Source of the DNA: Flavobacterium sp. N502536
GTDB lineage: Bacteria > Bacteroidota > Bacteroidia > Flavobacteriales > Flavobacteriaceae
Assembly (NCBI RefSeq): GCF_025947345.1
Contig: NZ_CP110011.1
Location: forward strand, 496,001 to 560,000
Direction: 5' to 3'
DNA length: 64,000 nucleotides
The position numbers and the translations under genes are program-made. Positions 9,358 to 18,101 of the stretch are shown in pieces. A model generated the notes under the pieces. That model worked only from the letters and a program-made list of their open reading frames with translations, was not told the origin of the DNA and did not search any database. The stretch's first letter is position 1, and every line of letters starts with the position of its first letter.

Positions 9358-9999
9358 ATGCAAAACTCACTAAAAAATATATTTCCTAATTTCTCCGACG
9401 AACTTATCAGAACCATTGAAGAAAACGGAAGTCAGCAGGATTTTGAAGCCGGAACCATTTTAATGCGTACCGGACAATACATTAAAAACACCGTATTGAT
9501 CACCAAAGGAAAAATTAAAATTTACCGTGAAGGTGAAGATGGAGGTGAATTTTTAATGTACTACCTGCAACCCGGACAAGCCTGTGCCATTTCGATGATC
9601 TGCACCGCTAAAAGCGAAAAAAGCCAGATTATGGCAAAAGTAGTCGAAGATGTTTCGGTTATGATGATTCCCTTACAAATGATGGATAAGTGGATGATGG
9701 AACACAGAAGCTGGTACGAATTTGTTATCGATACCTACCGCAGCCGCTTTGAAGAAGTTCTTGAAGTTGTAGACAATATCGCTTTCCGGTCTATGGATGA
9801 GCGTTTGGAATTTTACCTCAAACGACATTCGGATGCCTGTGGCTGCTCGGAAGTAAATCTCTCTCATCAGGAAATTGCAACTGAATTAAATACGTCTAGA
9901 GAAGTAGTTTCCCGATTACTCAAAAAAATGGAACAAAGAGGTCTGGTCAAACTCAATCGCAATCAGATTGAATTACTCAACACGAATTTCACTAATTAA
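9358..9999 (+). CDS. Crp/Fnr family transcriptional regulator
   Basis: 213 residues from the ATG chosen here. Earlier GTG (9283) and ATG (9331) codons are in frame, but the GTG lies inside the intergenic repeat. A cNMP-binding-like beta-roll spans about 25-115 (GTILMRTGQ, GKIKIYREG, LQPGQACAIS). A long dimer helix follows, and the C-terminal winged helix has SHQEIATELNTSREVVSRLLKKM (169-191). Cysteines at 76, 82, 161 and 163 could sense redox or persulfide, though no Fnr cluster spacing is evident. The last six codons and the stop are supplied by the period-9 repeat. The TauE/SafE gene follows, suggesting it is a target. Confidence 0.85.
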   Translation: MQNSLKNIFPNFSDELIRTIEENGSQQDFEAGTILMRTGQYIKNTVLITKGKIKIYREGEDGGEFLMYYLQPGQACAISMICTAKSEKSQIMAKVVEDVSVMMIPLQMMDKWMMEHRSWYEFVIDTYRSRFEEVLEVVDNIAFRSMDERLEFYLKRHSDACGCSEVNLSHQEIATELNTSREVVSRLLKKMEQRGLVKLNRNQIELLNTNFTN

Positions 10000-10131
10000 C
10001 ACGAAGATTTTTTTTGGTTCAACTACTATAATAGACATTGATTACCCGTTCCTGCAAAGTAGAAAACCTTCAAAGCATTTAAACTACCTTACTATGACAG
10101 TACATTAGTGCCAATTAGTGAAATTCGTGTT
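9979..10131. repeat. period-9 repeat pair, 19-bp inverted repeat around the crp-like gene's 3' end
   Basis: The 19-base segment at 9979-9997 is exactly repeated in inverted orientation at 10113-10131. Both arms consist of 9-nt units of the AACACGAAT type. The left arm encodes the end of the regulator including its stop. Confidence 0.75.
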
Positions 10132-10204
10132 TAATACTACTTATGTGATAAATGTTACTGTGCGTTTCTTTTAAACCAAGCATCTTTGCGTTAAAACAAC
10201 TGCA

Positions 10205-10990
10205 ATGGAATATTTAGGTTATATCGCTTCAATCATTATTGGAATTTCACTAGGCTTAATTGGTGGTGGCGGATCTATACTAACCATTCCTATTTTGGTG
10301 TATCTGTTCAAGGTAAATCCGGAACAGGCTACTTCTTATTCCTTATTTATTGTGGGATTAACTGCTATGTCCGGGAGTTACAGCCATTACAAAATGGGGA
10401 ATCTTAAATTAAAATCGGCATTGTACTTTGCAATTCCCTCTGTAATCTCCATTTTGATTATTCGCGAGGTCATTTTTCCAAAAATTGCCTCTACCCTGTT
10501 TTCTATAGCTTCCTATTCTGTTTCGAAAGATTTTCTCATCATGATTATCTTTTCTGTATTGATGATTACAGCGGCAATTTCAATGATCCGAAAAAACAAA
10601 CCCGAGATAAAAGCAACCGAAACCAATTATTTACAGTTGAGTTTAATAGGCTTCATCGTTGGAATCATAACTGGTTTTCTGGGTGCCGGCGGTGGGTTTT
10701 TAATTATTCCCGCGTTGCTCTTCTTCGCTAATTTACCCATGAAACAAGCCGTAGGAACTTCGTTGCTGATTATTACAATTAATTCGTCTATAGGTTTTGG
10801 AGGAGATTTATACATCGGAACTCCAATCGATTATACCTTTTTACTGGGAGTTTCTACAATGGCACTCTTTGGGATGTTTATTGGAAGTAGGCTTTCTAAA
10901 AAAATCGACGGAGCAAAACTAAAACCTATTTTCGGATGGTTTGTTCTTGTAATGGGATTTTATATTATTACAAAAGAAGTTTTGTTTTAG
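10205..10990 (+). CDS. TauE/SafE family sulfite/organosulfonate exporter-like permease
   Basis: 261 residues with about eight hydrophobic segments in two similar halves. Each half begins with a glycine-rich loop: GIGISLGLIGGGGSILTIP at residues about 13-30 and IVGIITGFLGAGGGFLIIPA at about 150-169. These are the hallmark repeats of TauE/SafE permeases, which export sulfite, sulfoacetate or related anions across the inner membrane. It lies directly after the Crp/Fnr gene in the same direction, which together with nearby persulfide genes supports sulfite export. The exact ion is an inference. Confidence 0.9.
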   Translation: MEYLGYIASIIIGISLGLIGGGGSILTIPILVYLFKVNPEQATSYSLFIVGLTAMSGSYSHYKMGNLKLKSALYFAIPSVISILIIREVIFPKIASTLFSIASYSVSKDFLIMIIFSVLMITAAISMIRKNKPEIKATETNYLQLSLIGFIVGIITGFLGAGGGFLIIPALLFFANLPMKQAVGTSLLIITINSSIGFGGDLYIGTPIDYTFLLGVSTMALFGMFIGSRLSKKIDGAKLKPIFGWFVLVMGFYIITKEVLF

Positions 10991-11107
10991 AATTTATTTT
11001 TTCTCGCAGATAAAGCAGATTTTTATTTTAGTTAAGTGTAGAATATCTTTACTTAAGATGTAAAAAAAGTATAAAAACTCTATTTTTAGACCAAATAATC
11101 ACAATCA

Positions 11108-11209
11108 TTGTCATTTCGACGAAGGAGAAATCTCCGCGAGAAGCTCGACAAAGATTGACTTTCGTTGCGGAGTTACTTGCGGAGTTTCCTCGTACCTCGG
11201 AATGACAAA
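11108..11209. repeat. MITE-like palindromic element, copy 1
   Basis: A 102-bp element with imperfect terminal inverted repeats of about 30 bp beginning TTGTCATTTCGACGAAGG and ending with the near complement (…TCGGAATGACAA). The internal core GCTCGACAAAGATTG is shared with the copies at 14512 and 38048. There is no ORF. Confidence 0.75.
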
Positions 11210-11242
11210 AGTGCGCGAGCTAACTTTACACTTAAGCCTTTT

Positions 11243-11689
11243 TTACTTCCACCAATAATAATAGTTATGTTGACCGTCGTATTCAAAACCACAACGTGGA
11301 TATAACTGGTTGCCTATATCATTTGTTTTTTCGGTTTCGAGCATCAAGCCACAAGCATTGGTTTCCTCACACCATTGTTTGCTGCGATCAATTAAGGCCA
11401 CAGAAAATCCCTTACCTCTATAATCAGGATGCACAAAAAGATCATTTAACAGCCATAGTCTTTGCATTTTAGTAGAGCTAAATATTTTATAGAGCTGCAC
11501 AAAGCCAACCGCTTTTCCGTCTGCAATCGCTAAAAAAATATCCGACTCATTATGTAACAATCGTTCTTTAAGAAATGCTTTGCCTGCCTCAACATCAGAT
11601 TTCTGACGATAGAAAACACGATAGAGGTCAAAAAGTTCGGCTGTTTCATTAAGTTCTTCTAAACTTGCTTTTTTGATTTGGTAATCCAT
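11243..11689 (-). CDS. GNAT family N-acetyltransferase
   Basis: 148 residues. A GNAT core is visible: AIADGKAVGFVQLY (beta-strand hairpin), LNDLFVHPDYRGKGFSVALID with the acetyl-CoA loop YRGKG, and a C-terminal LMLETEKTNDIGNQLYPRCGFEYD segment. Such standalone proteins acetylate small amines or protein N-termini; the substrate is not predictable. It has its own promoter element (TAATTTTG at 11716-11723) and convergent neighbours. Confidence 0.85.
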   Translation of the reverse strand: MDYQIKKASLEELNETAELFDLYRVFYRQKSDVEAGKAFLKERLLHNESDIFLAIADGKAVGFVQLYKIFSSTKMQRLWLLNDLFVHPDYRGKGFSVALIDRSKQWCEETNACGLMLETEKTNDIGNQLYPRCGFEYDGQHNYYYWWK

Positions 11690-11715
11690 TATTTTAAATT
11701 TTGAAATTAAAAAAA

Positions 11716-11723
11716 CAAAATTA
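11716..11723 (-). promoter_or_regulatory. -7 box of the GNAT gene
   Basis: The minus strand reads TAATTTTG, an exact consensus match, 27 bases before the start codon. Confidence 0.5.
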
Positions 11724-11936
11724 TTCTAAAACTTAAACTCTTTTATAGTCCAGATTTCATAAAACGGGACCGTCCAGAGTTTTGGTAAAGTTTGTAAAAA
11801 AAGGTTTTACCCAAACTTAATAATTTGATTTAAAAAACCTCTTAACTACTATGTTGGTTAAAATTAAAGGCTAGTACTGTAATTAATTCGTGAATTACAT
11901 CGCCCGTTCGCTATCCCTTGGATCATGGCTAAAAAA

Positions 11937-13013
11937 TCAATGCTCCCCATACCCAATATCATCCATCTTCCCGCTAAAAACGCGGTATTGAATAATAAAA
12001 TAGATAATCACCAGGAACAAAGCGATAAAAAACCAGCTCATTCCGGCATTCAATCCGTATTCGCCGGCGGCAGTGTTATAAATGGTTAACGATGGATTTA
12101 CAGTATTGGTAGAAGGCAAAACATTTGGAAAAATGGATACGGCAGTTGAGGCGAACCCGCCCACCAGAAACAAGGATGAAAACAAAAATCCGTAACCGTC
12201 TTTTTGCCACGTACGTACTTTAAACAATCCCAAAATTCCAACAAAAGTCATCAGTGGAAAAAACCAGAGAACCGGATTTTCTATAAAATTATGAAAAGGC
12301 TTTGGCTCAATAAAATGCCAGATTTGCAGTGAAATACAAACTAGAACCAACAAGACAATATTCAGTTTGAAAACAACATTTTTAAGCTGTGGATTCAGAG
12401 CCGAATTGGTTTTAAAGATAATCCAATTGGCACCGTGAATGGTTAAGGCAACTACACTCACGATTCCCAGAAAAAGTGTAAACCAGTCGATAATTCCCAA
12501 TTCACTTGCCTGTGGACTAAAAGTTGGATTCCACAATGGCAAAAAGAAATAATGTGCCTCCTGAGTCGAAACGCCGTTAGTTACCATTCCGAGGTTGACT
12601 CCGCGCACGATATTTCCCAAAGCAATTCCGAAGAACAAAGCCAAAAGTAAACTTGCAATTCCGAATGCCTTGTCCCAAATCGTCTCCCACATCGGATGGT
12701 GTACCTGTCCGCGCATTTCTAAACCAATCGCACGGAAGATAAGCAGCCATAAAATCATAATCAGGGGCAGGTAAAATCCGCTGAAAGAGGAAGCGTATAA
12801 AGTAGGGAAAGCAAAAAACAAAACACCACCCGCAGCGATAATCCAAACTTCGTTGGCATCCCAAAACGGACCAATTGCATTGGTTATTGCCTTTTTATCT
12901 TTTTCTTCTTTGGCAAAAAATAAATGAATAATTCCTGCTCCAAAATCATAACCGTCTAAAACAATATAAACGGCCAAAATTCCCATTAAAACTACGTACC
13001 AAAAAAATTCCAT
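11937..13013 (-). CDS. cydB: cytochrome bd ubiquinol oxidase subunit II
   Basis: 358 residues with nine or so membrane segments. It begins with the CydB signature (VVLMGILAVYIVLDGYDFGAGI, where W/L-DGYDFG is diagnostic) and has GPFWDANEVWIIAAGG at about 48-63. CydB partners CydA in the quinol oxidase that reduces O2 to water with high affinity and no proton pumping. It starts two bases after the cydA stop on the minus strand, so the two are co-transcribed. No small CydX-like gene is seen after it. Confidence 0.96.
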   Translation of the reverse strand: MEFFWYVVLMGILAVYIVLDGYDFGAGIIHLFFAKEEKDKKAITNAIGPFWDANEVWIIAAGGVLFFAFPTLYASSFSGFYLPLIMILWLLIFRAIGLEMRGQVHHPMWETIWDKAFGIASLLLALFFGIALGNIVRGVNLGMVTNGVSTQEAHYFFLPLWNPTFSPQASELGIIDWFTLFLGIVSVVALTIHGANWIIFKTNSALNPQLKNVVFKLNIVLLVLVCISLQIWHFIEPKPFHNFIENPVLWFFPLMTFVGILGLFKVRTWQKDGYGFLFSSLFLVGGFASTAVSIFPNVLPSTNTVNPSLTIYNTAAGEYGLNAGMSWFFIALFLVIIYFIIQYRVFSGKMDDIGYGEH

Positions 13014-13015
13014 AC

Positions 13016-14359
13016 TTATTTATTTTCAGTTATGACTTCAGTGTGAGGTCCTTTATTGATGATTTTTCCAATTAAAAGCAAAAACAGCATTCCAAGTAAA
13101 AGATACAATCCTATAAAACCCAGTAAAGTAAACAGGGTATTTCCCGAAGAAACGGTTGGAGAGGCACCCGCTGCGGTTCGCATTAAATTATAAACCAGCC
13201 AGGGCTGTCTGCCTAACTCGGCCGTGTACCAGCCAGTCGTATTGGCAATGTACGGAAACGGCATCATAAAAAGCAGCGACCAGAGAATCCACCTGGTTTC
13301 ATACAGTTTGCCTCTGATCAACTGAAGCAAAGCAAAGGACATCAAACCAATAAATAACGTTCCAAGTCCAACCATAATATGATAGGCATAATACAAACCT
13401 GAGATATTTGTGGGATGTAAATCTTCTTCAAACTGATCCAGGCCTTTAATTTCCTGCTCCCAGTTTCCGTAAGTCAGGAAACTCAGGATGTTTGGAACGG
13501 CGATCTTATTGTCCAGTTTTTTATCTTTAACATCGGGCTGACCGATTAAAACAATTTCAGAACCCTTTTTCTCCGTATGGAAAATTCCTTCCATTGCGGC
13601 GAAAGTCACAGGCTGGTATTTCACCACATTTTTGGCCAATAAATCTCCAGTTGGAACAGCTACAATCATGCTGGCTATCAATCCGAAAATTACTCCCGTT
13701 TTAAGAAATAGTTTTCCAAAAACAATGTTCTTTTTGCTTAGAATGTAAAAAGAACCTATTCCCGCTACAACAAAAGAACTTGTTACTAAAGAGGCGGCCT
13801 GATTGTGCAAATAGGATGGCCATAACCACGGATTTAGAAACAGCGCTTTGAAATTGGTCAACACAAATTTTCCGTTCTCCAAAATCTCATAACCTACAGG
13901 ATTCTGCATCCACGAATGTGTTGCAATGATTAAATAACCACTGGCCCAGGAACCAATACAAATTAGCAATCCGGTAACAAAATGCCATTTGTGTCCCAAT
14001 AACTTTTCTCCGAACAAAAACAGTCCTAAAAAAGAAGATTCTAAAAAGAACGAAAACATGCCTTCCATGGCTAATGTCTGACCGATAATTCCTCCGGTTA
14101 ACTCAGAGAATTTTGCCCAGTTGGTTCCAAACTGAAATTCCATCGGGATTCCGGTTACCACTCCCATCGCAAAATTCAGAGCGAAGATTCTCATCCAAAA
14201 ATGGGTGGCGTGATTGTATTGTTCGTTTTTAGTTTTGAGGTATTTCCATTTGAAGTAAACAATGATCAACGAAAGACCCATTGTAAGTTGCGGAAAAAGA
14301 TAGTGGAAAGTAATTGTGAAGGCAAATTGCATTCGGTCATAAAAAAGCATTTCTTCCAT
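13016..14359 (-). CDS. cydA: cytochrome bd ubiquinol oxidase subunit I
   Basis: 447 residues. H19 in TITFHYLFPQ is the usual high-spin heme ligand position, and GRQPWLVYNLMRT (about residue 385 on) is the strongly conserved late motif. The Q-loop is short, as in the Gram-positive and Bacteroidetes type, rather than the long E. coli form. CydA carries the hemes b558, b595 and d and oxidises quinol on the periplasmic side. It is transcribed from a promoter with TAAATTTG at 14386-14393, ahead of cydB. Bd oxidases resist sulfide, which fits the sulfur-related neighbours, but that link is an inference. Confidence 0.96.
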   Translation of the reverse strand: MEEMLFYDRMQFAFTITFHYLFPQLTMGLSLIIVYFKWKYLKTKNEQYNHATHFWMRIFALNFAMGVVTGIPMEFQFGTNWAKFSELTGGIIGQTLAMEGMFSFFLESSFLGLFLFGEKLLGHKWHFVTGLLICIGSWASGYLIIATHSWMQNPVGYEILENGKFVLTNFKALFLNPWLWPSYLHNQAASLVTSSFVVAGIGSFYILSKKNIVFGKLFLKTGVIFGLIASMIVAVPTGDLLAKNVVKYQPVTFAAMEGIFHTEKKGSEIVLIGQPDVKDKKLDNKIAVPNILSFLTYGNWEQEIKGLDQFEEDLHPTNISGLYYAYHIMVGLGTLFIGLMSFALLQLIRGKLYETRWILWSLLFMMPFPYIANTTGWYTAELGRQPWLVYNLMRTAAGASPTVSSGNTLFTLLGFIGLYLLLGMLFLLLIGKIINKGPHTEVITENK

Positions 14360-14385
14360 AGTGGTAATTTATTTATGAAGTCCCA

Positions 14386-14393
14386 CAAATTTA
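14386..14393 (-). promoter_or_regulatory. -7 box of the cydAB operon
   Basis: The minus strand reads TAAATTTG (TAnnTTTG) 27 bases before the cydA start. The rest of the 14360-14684 gap holds the repeat at 14512-14644 and no gene. Confidence 0.55.
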
Positions 14394-14511
14394 CCCATTA
14401 AAACCCGAAATCCCTGCCTTTAAAAAAAGTTTATCGACCGATATTTGTTAAACTTTTCAACAATTAAAAGATGAAAGACATCCTTCTGTTCTATCGCAAC
14501 TTCCTCCACAT

Positions 14512-14644
14512 TTGTCATTTCGACCGCAGGGAGAAATCACATGCGATGATCGATAAAGATTGGCGATTTTGATTGCGGAGTTTCTTGTGTGATTTGCTTC
14601 GCCTGTTCGCTATCGCTCGTGTCTCCCTTCGATCGAAATGACAA
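14512..14644. repeat. MITE-like palindromic element, copy 2
   Basis: A 133-bp element, TTGTCATTTCGACCGCAGGG at one end and the near complement ending GATCGAAATGACAA at the other. The internal GATCGATAAAGATTGG matches the core of the other copies. It lies between the divergent ends of the cydA promoter and the HD-domain gene. Confidence 0.75.
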
Positions 14645-14684
14645 CATTGCGCATAACTAGTAATGGAAACTATACTCAAAAATT

Positions 14685-15278
14685 TTACTCCTTTTTTAAA
14701 ATCCCTTTCTCAACACTTTCATTTATCAATCCTTCGGCGTAATTCCATAACGTTGCTGAACCTTCCTTTATAACACTCTTTTTTTCGTAAACCTTATTAT
14801 AGTTCACGCCAAACTCTTTCCAGGTTCCGCCGTTATTAGACGTATTTTGCAATAAAGGCTCCAGTCTGTCCATTGCTTTTGCAAATTTTGCTTCGTTGGT
14901 CTGACCTGCTTCAAACTCTTCCCAAATCGAAATTAGTTCTTCGGCCTGCTTTTCCGGAAGCAAACCAAAAATGCGATTCGCGGCTAATCGTTCCTCTGCT
15001 GTATTATCATGATTTTTTTGCGAATCGTATATAAAAGTATCTCCTGCATCGATCTCTACAATATCATGGATTAAAACCATTTTTATAACTTTCAAAACAT
15101 CAATGGGCTCATCTGAATGTTCTGCCAAAACGATCGCCATTAAAGCCAAATGCCAGCTGTGTTCTGCATCATTTTCATTTCGGTCACTATGAAACAGCTT
15201 TGTTTTGCGCTGAATGTATTTTACCTTATCAATTTCTTTTATAAAGGCAATCTGACTCAATAAATCTTCTGTGTTCAT
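14685..15278 (-). CDS. HD domain hydrolase (YfbR/HDDC2-like)
   Basis: 197 residues. The metal site is readable as H in DAEHSWHLALM (about 40-45), HD in MVLIHDIVEIDAGDT (about 72-73) and a later D in AKAMDRLEPLL. This order and spacing match the HDDC2/YfbR group of 5'-deoxynucleotidases. They dephosphorylate dNMPs in the cytoplasm in a metal-dependent manner. It is a single gene with its own promoter (15322-15329). The HD superfamily is certain; deoxynucleotidase activity is inferred. Confidence 0.88.
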   Translation of the reverse strand: MNTEDLLSQIAFIKEIDKVKYIQRKTKLFHSDRNENDAEHSWHLALMAIVLAEHSDEPIDVLKVIKMVLIHDIVEIDAGDTFIYDSQKNHDNTAEERLAANRIFGLLPEKQAEELISIWEEFEAGQTNEAKFAKAMDRLEPLLQNTSNNGGTWKEFGVNYNKVYEKKSVIKEGSATLWNYAEGLINESVEKGILKKE

Positions 15279-15321
15279 CTGTTTAACTGTTTATTTGTTT
15301 TAAAATGACATTCGTCATATG

Positions 15322-15329
15322 CAAAATTA
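15322..15329 (-). promoter_or_regulatory. -7 box of the HD-domain gene
   Basis: The minus strand reads TAATTTTG, 44 bases before the start codon at 15278. Confidence 0.45.
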
Positions 15330-15456
15330 TAAGTTAAAGCTTAATTGCTCAAGTTTAACTCAATTAATATAACATCTATGTCAAAATCTGCCTTTTTTTT
15401 CACACAGAAATCAAATTTCTGTAACAATAGTCACTTAATTTCCCGAAAAACAGACT

Positions 15457-15464
15457 TACCTTTG
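15457..15464 (+). promoter_or_regulatory. -7 box deciding the start of the MBL/rhodanese gene
   Basis: TACCTTTG, an exact consensus match. Its final G is the first base of an in-frame GTG at 15464, so that GTG cannot be the start; the ATG at 15491 is. Confidence 0.6.
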
Positions 15465-15490
15465 TGCCACATTATTTTAGATTTCACATC

Positions 15491-16906
15491 ATGAAAATAG
15501 AACAAATTTACACTGGCTGTTTAGCTCAGGGTGCCTATTATATTACTTCCGACGGAGAAGCGGCAATTATTGATCCTTTAAGAGAAATTCAACCCTATTT
15601 AGATCGTTTAGAGCGCGATCAGGTAAAGTTGAAATATATTTTTGAGACTCACTTTCACGCCGATTTCGTTTCGGGACATGTTGATTTAAGCAAAGAAACT
15701 CAGGCGCCAATCGTTTACGGGCCTAACGCAACCTGCGAATTTGACTGCATTTCAGCAAAAGACGGACAGGAGTTTAAAATTGGAAAAGTGACTATTAAAG
15801 TATTGCATACTCCAGGACATACTATGGAAAGCACTACTTTTTTACTTGTTGACGAAAACGGAAAAGATCATGCCATTTTTTCTGGAGATACCTTATTCAT
15901 TGGCGATGTTGGACGTCCGGATTTGGCTCAGAAAGCAGCCGGAATGACACAGGATCAGTTGGCCGGAATTTTGTTCCATTCGTTGAGAGATAAGATCATG
16001 ACTTTGGCTGATGATGTGATCGTATATCCTGCCCATGGTGCAGGAAGCGCTTGCGGAAAAAACATGAGCAAAGAAACCGTTTCAACTATAGGAAATCAAA
16101 AAGCGACCAATTATGCGTTGCGCGCAAATATGACCGAAGCGGAATTCATTATCGAAGTTACCGATGGCTTATTGCCTCCTCCATCCTATTTCAGCATGAA
16201 TGTTGCCATGAACAAGCAAGGTTACGAGAGTTTTGAAACTGTTTTGCACAACGGAATGAAAACGATAAAAGCGGAAGAGTTTGAAGCTGTAGCCGAAGAA
16301 ACAGGAGCTCTGATACTGGATACCAGAAGTGCTGCCAATTTTAGCAAAGGTTTTATTCCACAAGCGATTAACATTGGAATCAATGGTGATTTTGCTCCAT
16401 GGGTGGGTACTTTAATTGGCGATGTAAAACAGCCTATTGTACTCGTAACCGAAACCGGACTTGAAGAAGAAACTGTAACTCGTTTAAGCCGTGTAGGTTT
16501 TGACTCGATTATTGGTCATCTCGAAGGCGGTTTTGAAGCCTGGGAAAAAGCCGGTTTTGAAATTGATACGGTTAACCGAATTTCGGCCGATCAGTTTGCA
16601 GCTGAGTTTAAACCCTCTGAAGACAAAGTAATCGACATTCGCAAAGAAACCGAATACAGCGCAGAACATATCGAAGATGCGTACAGCAAGCCCCTCGCTT
16701 ATATTAATGACTGGGTAAAAGACATTAACCCCAACGAACATTTTTATCTGCATTGTGCCGGAGGCTATCGCAGTATGATTGCAGCCTCAATTTTACAAGC
16801 TCGTGGTTTCAGAAATTTTAGCGAAATTGAGGGCGGTTTTGGAGCCATTTCAAAAACAGAGATTCCGAAATCAGATTTTGTTTGTCAAAGTAAAGTATTA
16901 AAGTAA
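15491..16906 (+). CDS. metallo-beta-lactamase fold protein with two rhodanese domains (ETHE1/persulfide dioxygenase-like)
   Basis: 471 residues. The metal-binding hydrolase domain has H54-F-H56-A-D58 in THFHADFVSGH, H110 in TPGHTMES, D133 in FSGDTLFIGDVGRPD and a further His in VYPAHGAGSACG. This is the mono-iron persulfide dioxygenase layout. Two rhodanese domains follow. The first (about 258-350) has VTETGLEEE where the active Cys would be, so it is probably inactive. The second keeps C422 in HCAGGYRS. Such fusions oxidise glutathione-like persulfides to sulfite and move sulfane sulfur. The YeeE-type transporter pair follows and is likely functionally linked. Confidence 0.92.
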   Translation: MKIEQIYTGCLAQGAYYITSDGEAAIIDPLREIQPYLDRLERDQVKLKYIFETHFHADFVSGHVDLSKETQAPIVYGPNATCEFDCISAKDGQEFKIGKVTIKVLHTPGHTMESTTFLLVDENGKDHAIFSGDTLFIGDVGRPDLAQKAAGMTQDQLAGILFHSLRDKIMTLADDVIVYPAHGAGSACGKNMSKETVSTIGNQKATNYALRANMTEAEFIIEVTDGLLPPPSYFSMNVAMNKQGYESFETVLHNGMKTIKAEEFEAVAEETGALILDTRSAANFSKGFIPQAINIGINGDFAPWVGTLIGDVKQPIVLVTETGLEEETVTRLSRVGFDSIIGHLEGGFEAWEKAGFEIDTVNRISADQFAAEFKPSEDKVIDIRKETEYSAEHIEDAYSKPLAYINDWVKDINPNEHFYLHCAGGYRSMIAASILQARGFRNFSEIEGGFGAISKTEIPKSDFVCQSKVLK

Positions 16907-16912
16907 TTATAT

Positions 16913-17014
16913 AAAGGTGCTAAGCTACTAAGGCTCTAAGGTTCTGAGAATTTTAACCTTTAATCTTAGTAACTCAGAACCTTAGTACCTTAGAATCTCA
17001 GTAACTCAGAACCT
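16913..17014. repeat. period-8 degenerate repeat, hairpin form
   Basis: The left arm (16914-16949) is made of 8-nt units of the AAGGTTCT type. The right arm (16964-17013) is made of the reverse-complement units (CTTAGTAC, CTCAGAAC). The whole spacer between the MBL and YeeE genes is this repeat. Other members are at 43126, 51775, 51949, 52041, 59099 and 59551. Confidence 0.8.
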
Positions 17015-17022
17015 AAAAGAAT

Positions 17023-17586
17023 ATGCTAGAAATTTTAAAAGAACCTTGGCCTTGGTATGTTTCAGGACCGTTAATTGGTTTGACCGTTCCTATTTTATTG
17101 ATTCTCGGAAATAAATCCTTCGGAATCAGTTCTTCGCTTCGTCATATTTGCGCGGCTTGTATTCCTGCCAATATTTCCTTCTTTAAGTACGACTGGAAAA
17201 AAGAGAGCTGGAATTTATTCTTTGTTTTCGGAATTTTCCTTGGCGGAGTGATTGCGGCTTATTTCCTGGCGAATCCAAATCCGGTTGAAATAACACCTCA
17301 ACTTTCAGAGCAATTAGCGACTTACGGTATCACCGATCACTCGGGCTTGTTACCAAAAGAACTTTTTTCCTGGGAAACTCTATTCACCCTTCGTGGTTTT
17401 ATCATGATTGTGGTAGGGGGATTTTTAGTTGGTTTCGGAACACGTTATGCCGGTGGATGTACAAGCGGACATGCTATAATGGGAATTTCAAACTTACAAT
17501 GGCCGTCATTGGTAGCCACAATTTGTTTTATGATTGGAGGTTTTATCATGGCAAATTTGATCCTGCCGTACATTCTTTCACTTTAA
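17023..17586 (+). CDS. YeeE/YedE family sulfur transporter, first half
   Basis: 187 residues with four to five membrane segments. The conserved cysteine is C146 in RYAGGCTSGHAIMG, the YeeE/YedE substrate-path motif; C43 and C46 sit in an additional HICAACIP loop. YeeE proteins import thiosulfate through cysteine-lined paths, and two-gene forms like this one together make up one full transporter. The second half begins 11 bases downstream. The ETHE1-like enzyme upstream suggests a sulfane-sulfur substrate. Confidence 0.9.
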   Translation: MLEILKEPWPWYVSGPLIGLTVPILLILGNKSFGISSSLRHICAACIPANISFFKYDWKKESWNLFFVFGIFLGGVIAAYFLANPNPVEITPQLSEQLATYGITDHSGLLPKELFSWETLFTLRGFIMIVVGGFLVGFGTRYAGGCTSGHAIMGISNLQWPSLVATICFMIGGFIMANLILPYILSL

Positions 17587-17596
17587 AATTTAAAAA

Positions 17597-18076
17597 ATGA
17601 CTAATCTGGAAAATAAAAATACTGATACTGAAGGAATCAACGGAAGTCAATTGAAAGACTCCGGATTCTCCAATCTAAAATATCTTTTGGTGGGAATTGT
17701 TTTTGGAATTGTTTTCGTAAAAGCAGAAATCATCAGCTGGTACCGAATTCAGGAAATGTTTCAATTGCAATCCTTCTTTATGTATGGCGTAATTGGAAGT
17801 GCCGTCGCGGTTGGAGTGATCTCTGTTCAACTGATTAAAAAATTCAACATTAAAACGATTCGAGGTGAAAAGATAGAAATTCAACCCAAAACGTTTAGCA
17901 AAGGACAAATTTATGGTGGCTTGTTATTTGGTTTTGGATGGGCCATTACAGGAGCTTGTCCAGGACCCTTATTTGCCCAAATCGGTACCGGAGTGACCGT
18001 TATTGTTGTGACTTTGTTAAGCGCAATTTTCGGAACCTGGGTTTATGGTTGGATTAAAGATAAACTGCCTCATTAA
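17597..18076 (+). CDS. YeeE/YedE-type (DUF6691) sulfur transporter, second half
   Basis: 159 residues with a polar N-terminus of about 27 residues and then four membrane segments. The signature GACPGP around C121 (AITGACPGPLFAQIG) pairs with the CTSGH motif of the preceding protein. In full-length YeeE both motifs occur in one chain, so the two genes probably form a heteromeric transporter. The genes are separated by only 10 bases. A palindromic hairpin (18102-18134) closes the operon. Confidence 0.9.
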   Translation: MTNLENKNTDTEGINGSQLKDSGFSNLKYLLVGIVFGIVFVKAEIISWYRIQEMFQLQSFFMYGVIGSAVAVGVISVQLIKKFNIKTIRGEKIEIQPKTFSKGQIYGGLLFGFGWAITGACPGPLFAQIGTGVTVIVVTLLSAIFGTWVYGWIKDKLPH

Positions 18077-18101
18077 TATTCTTACTTATATTATACACAT
18101 C

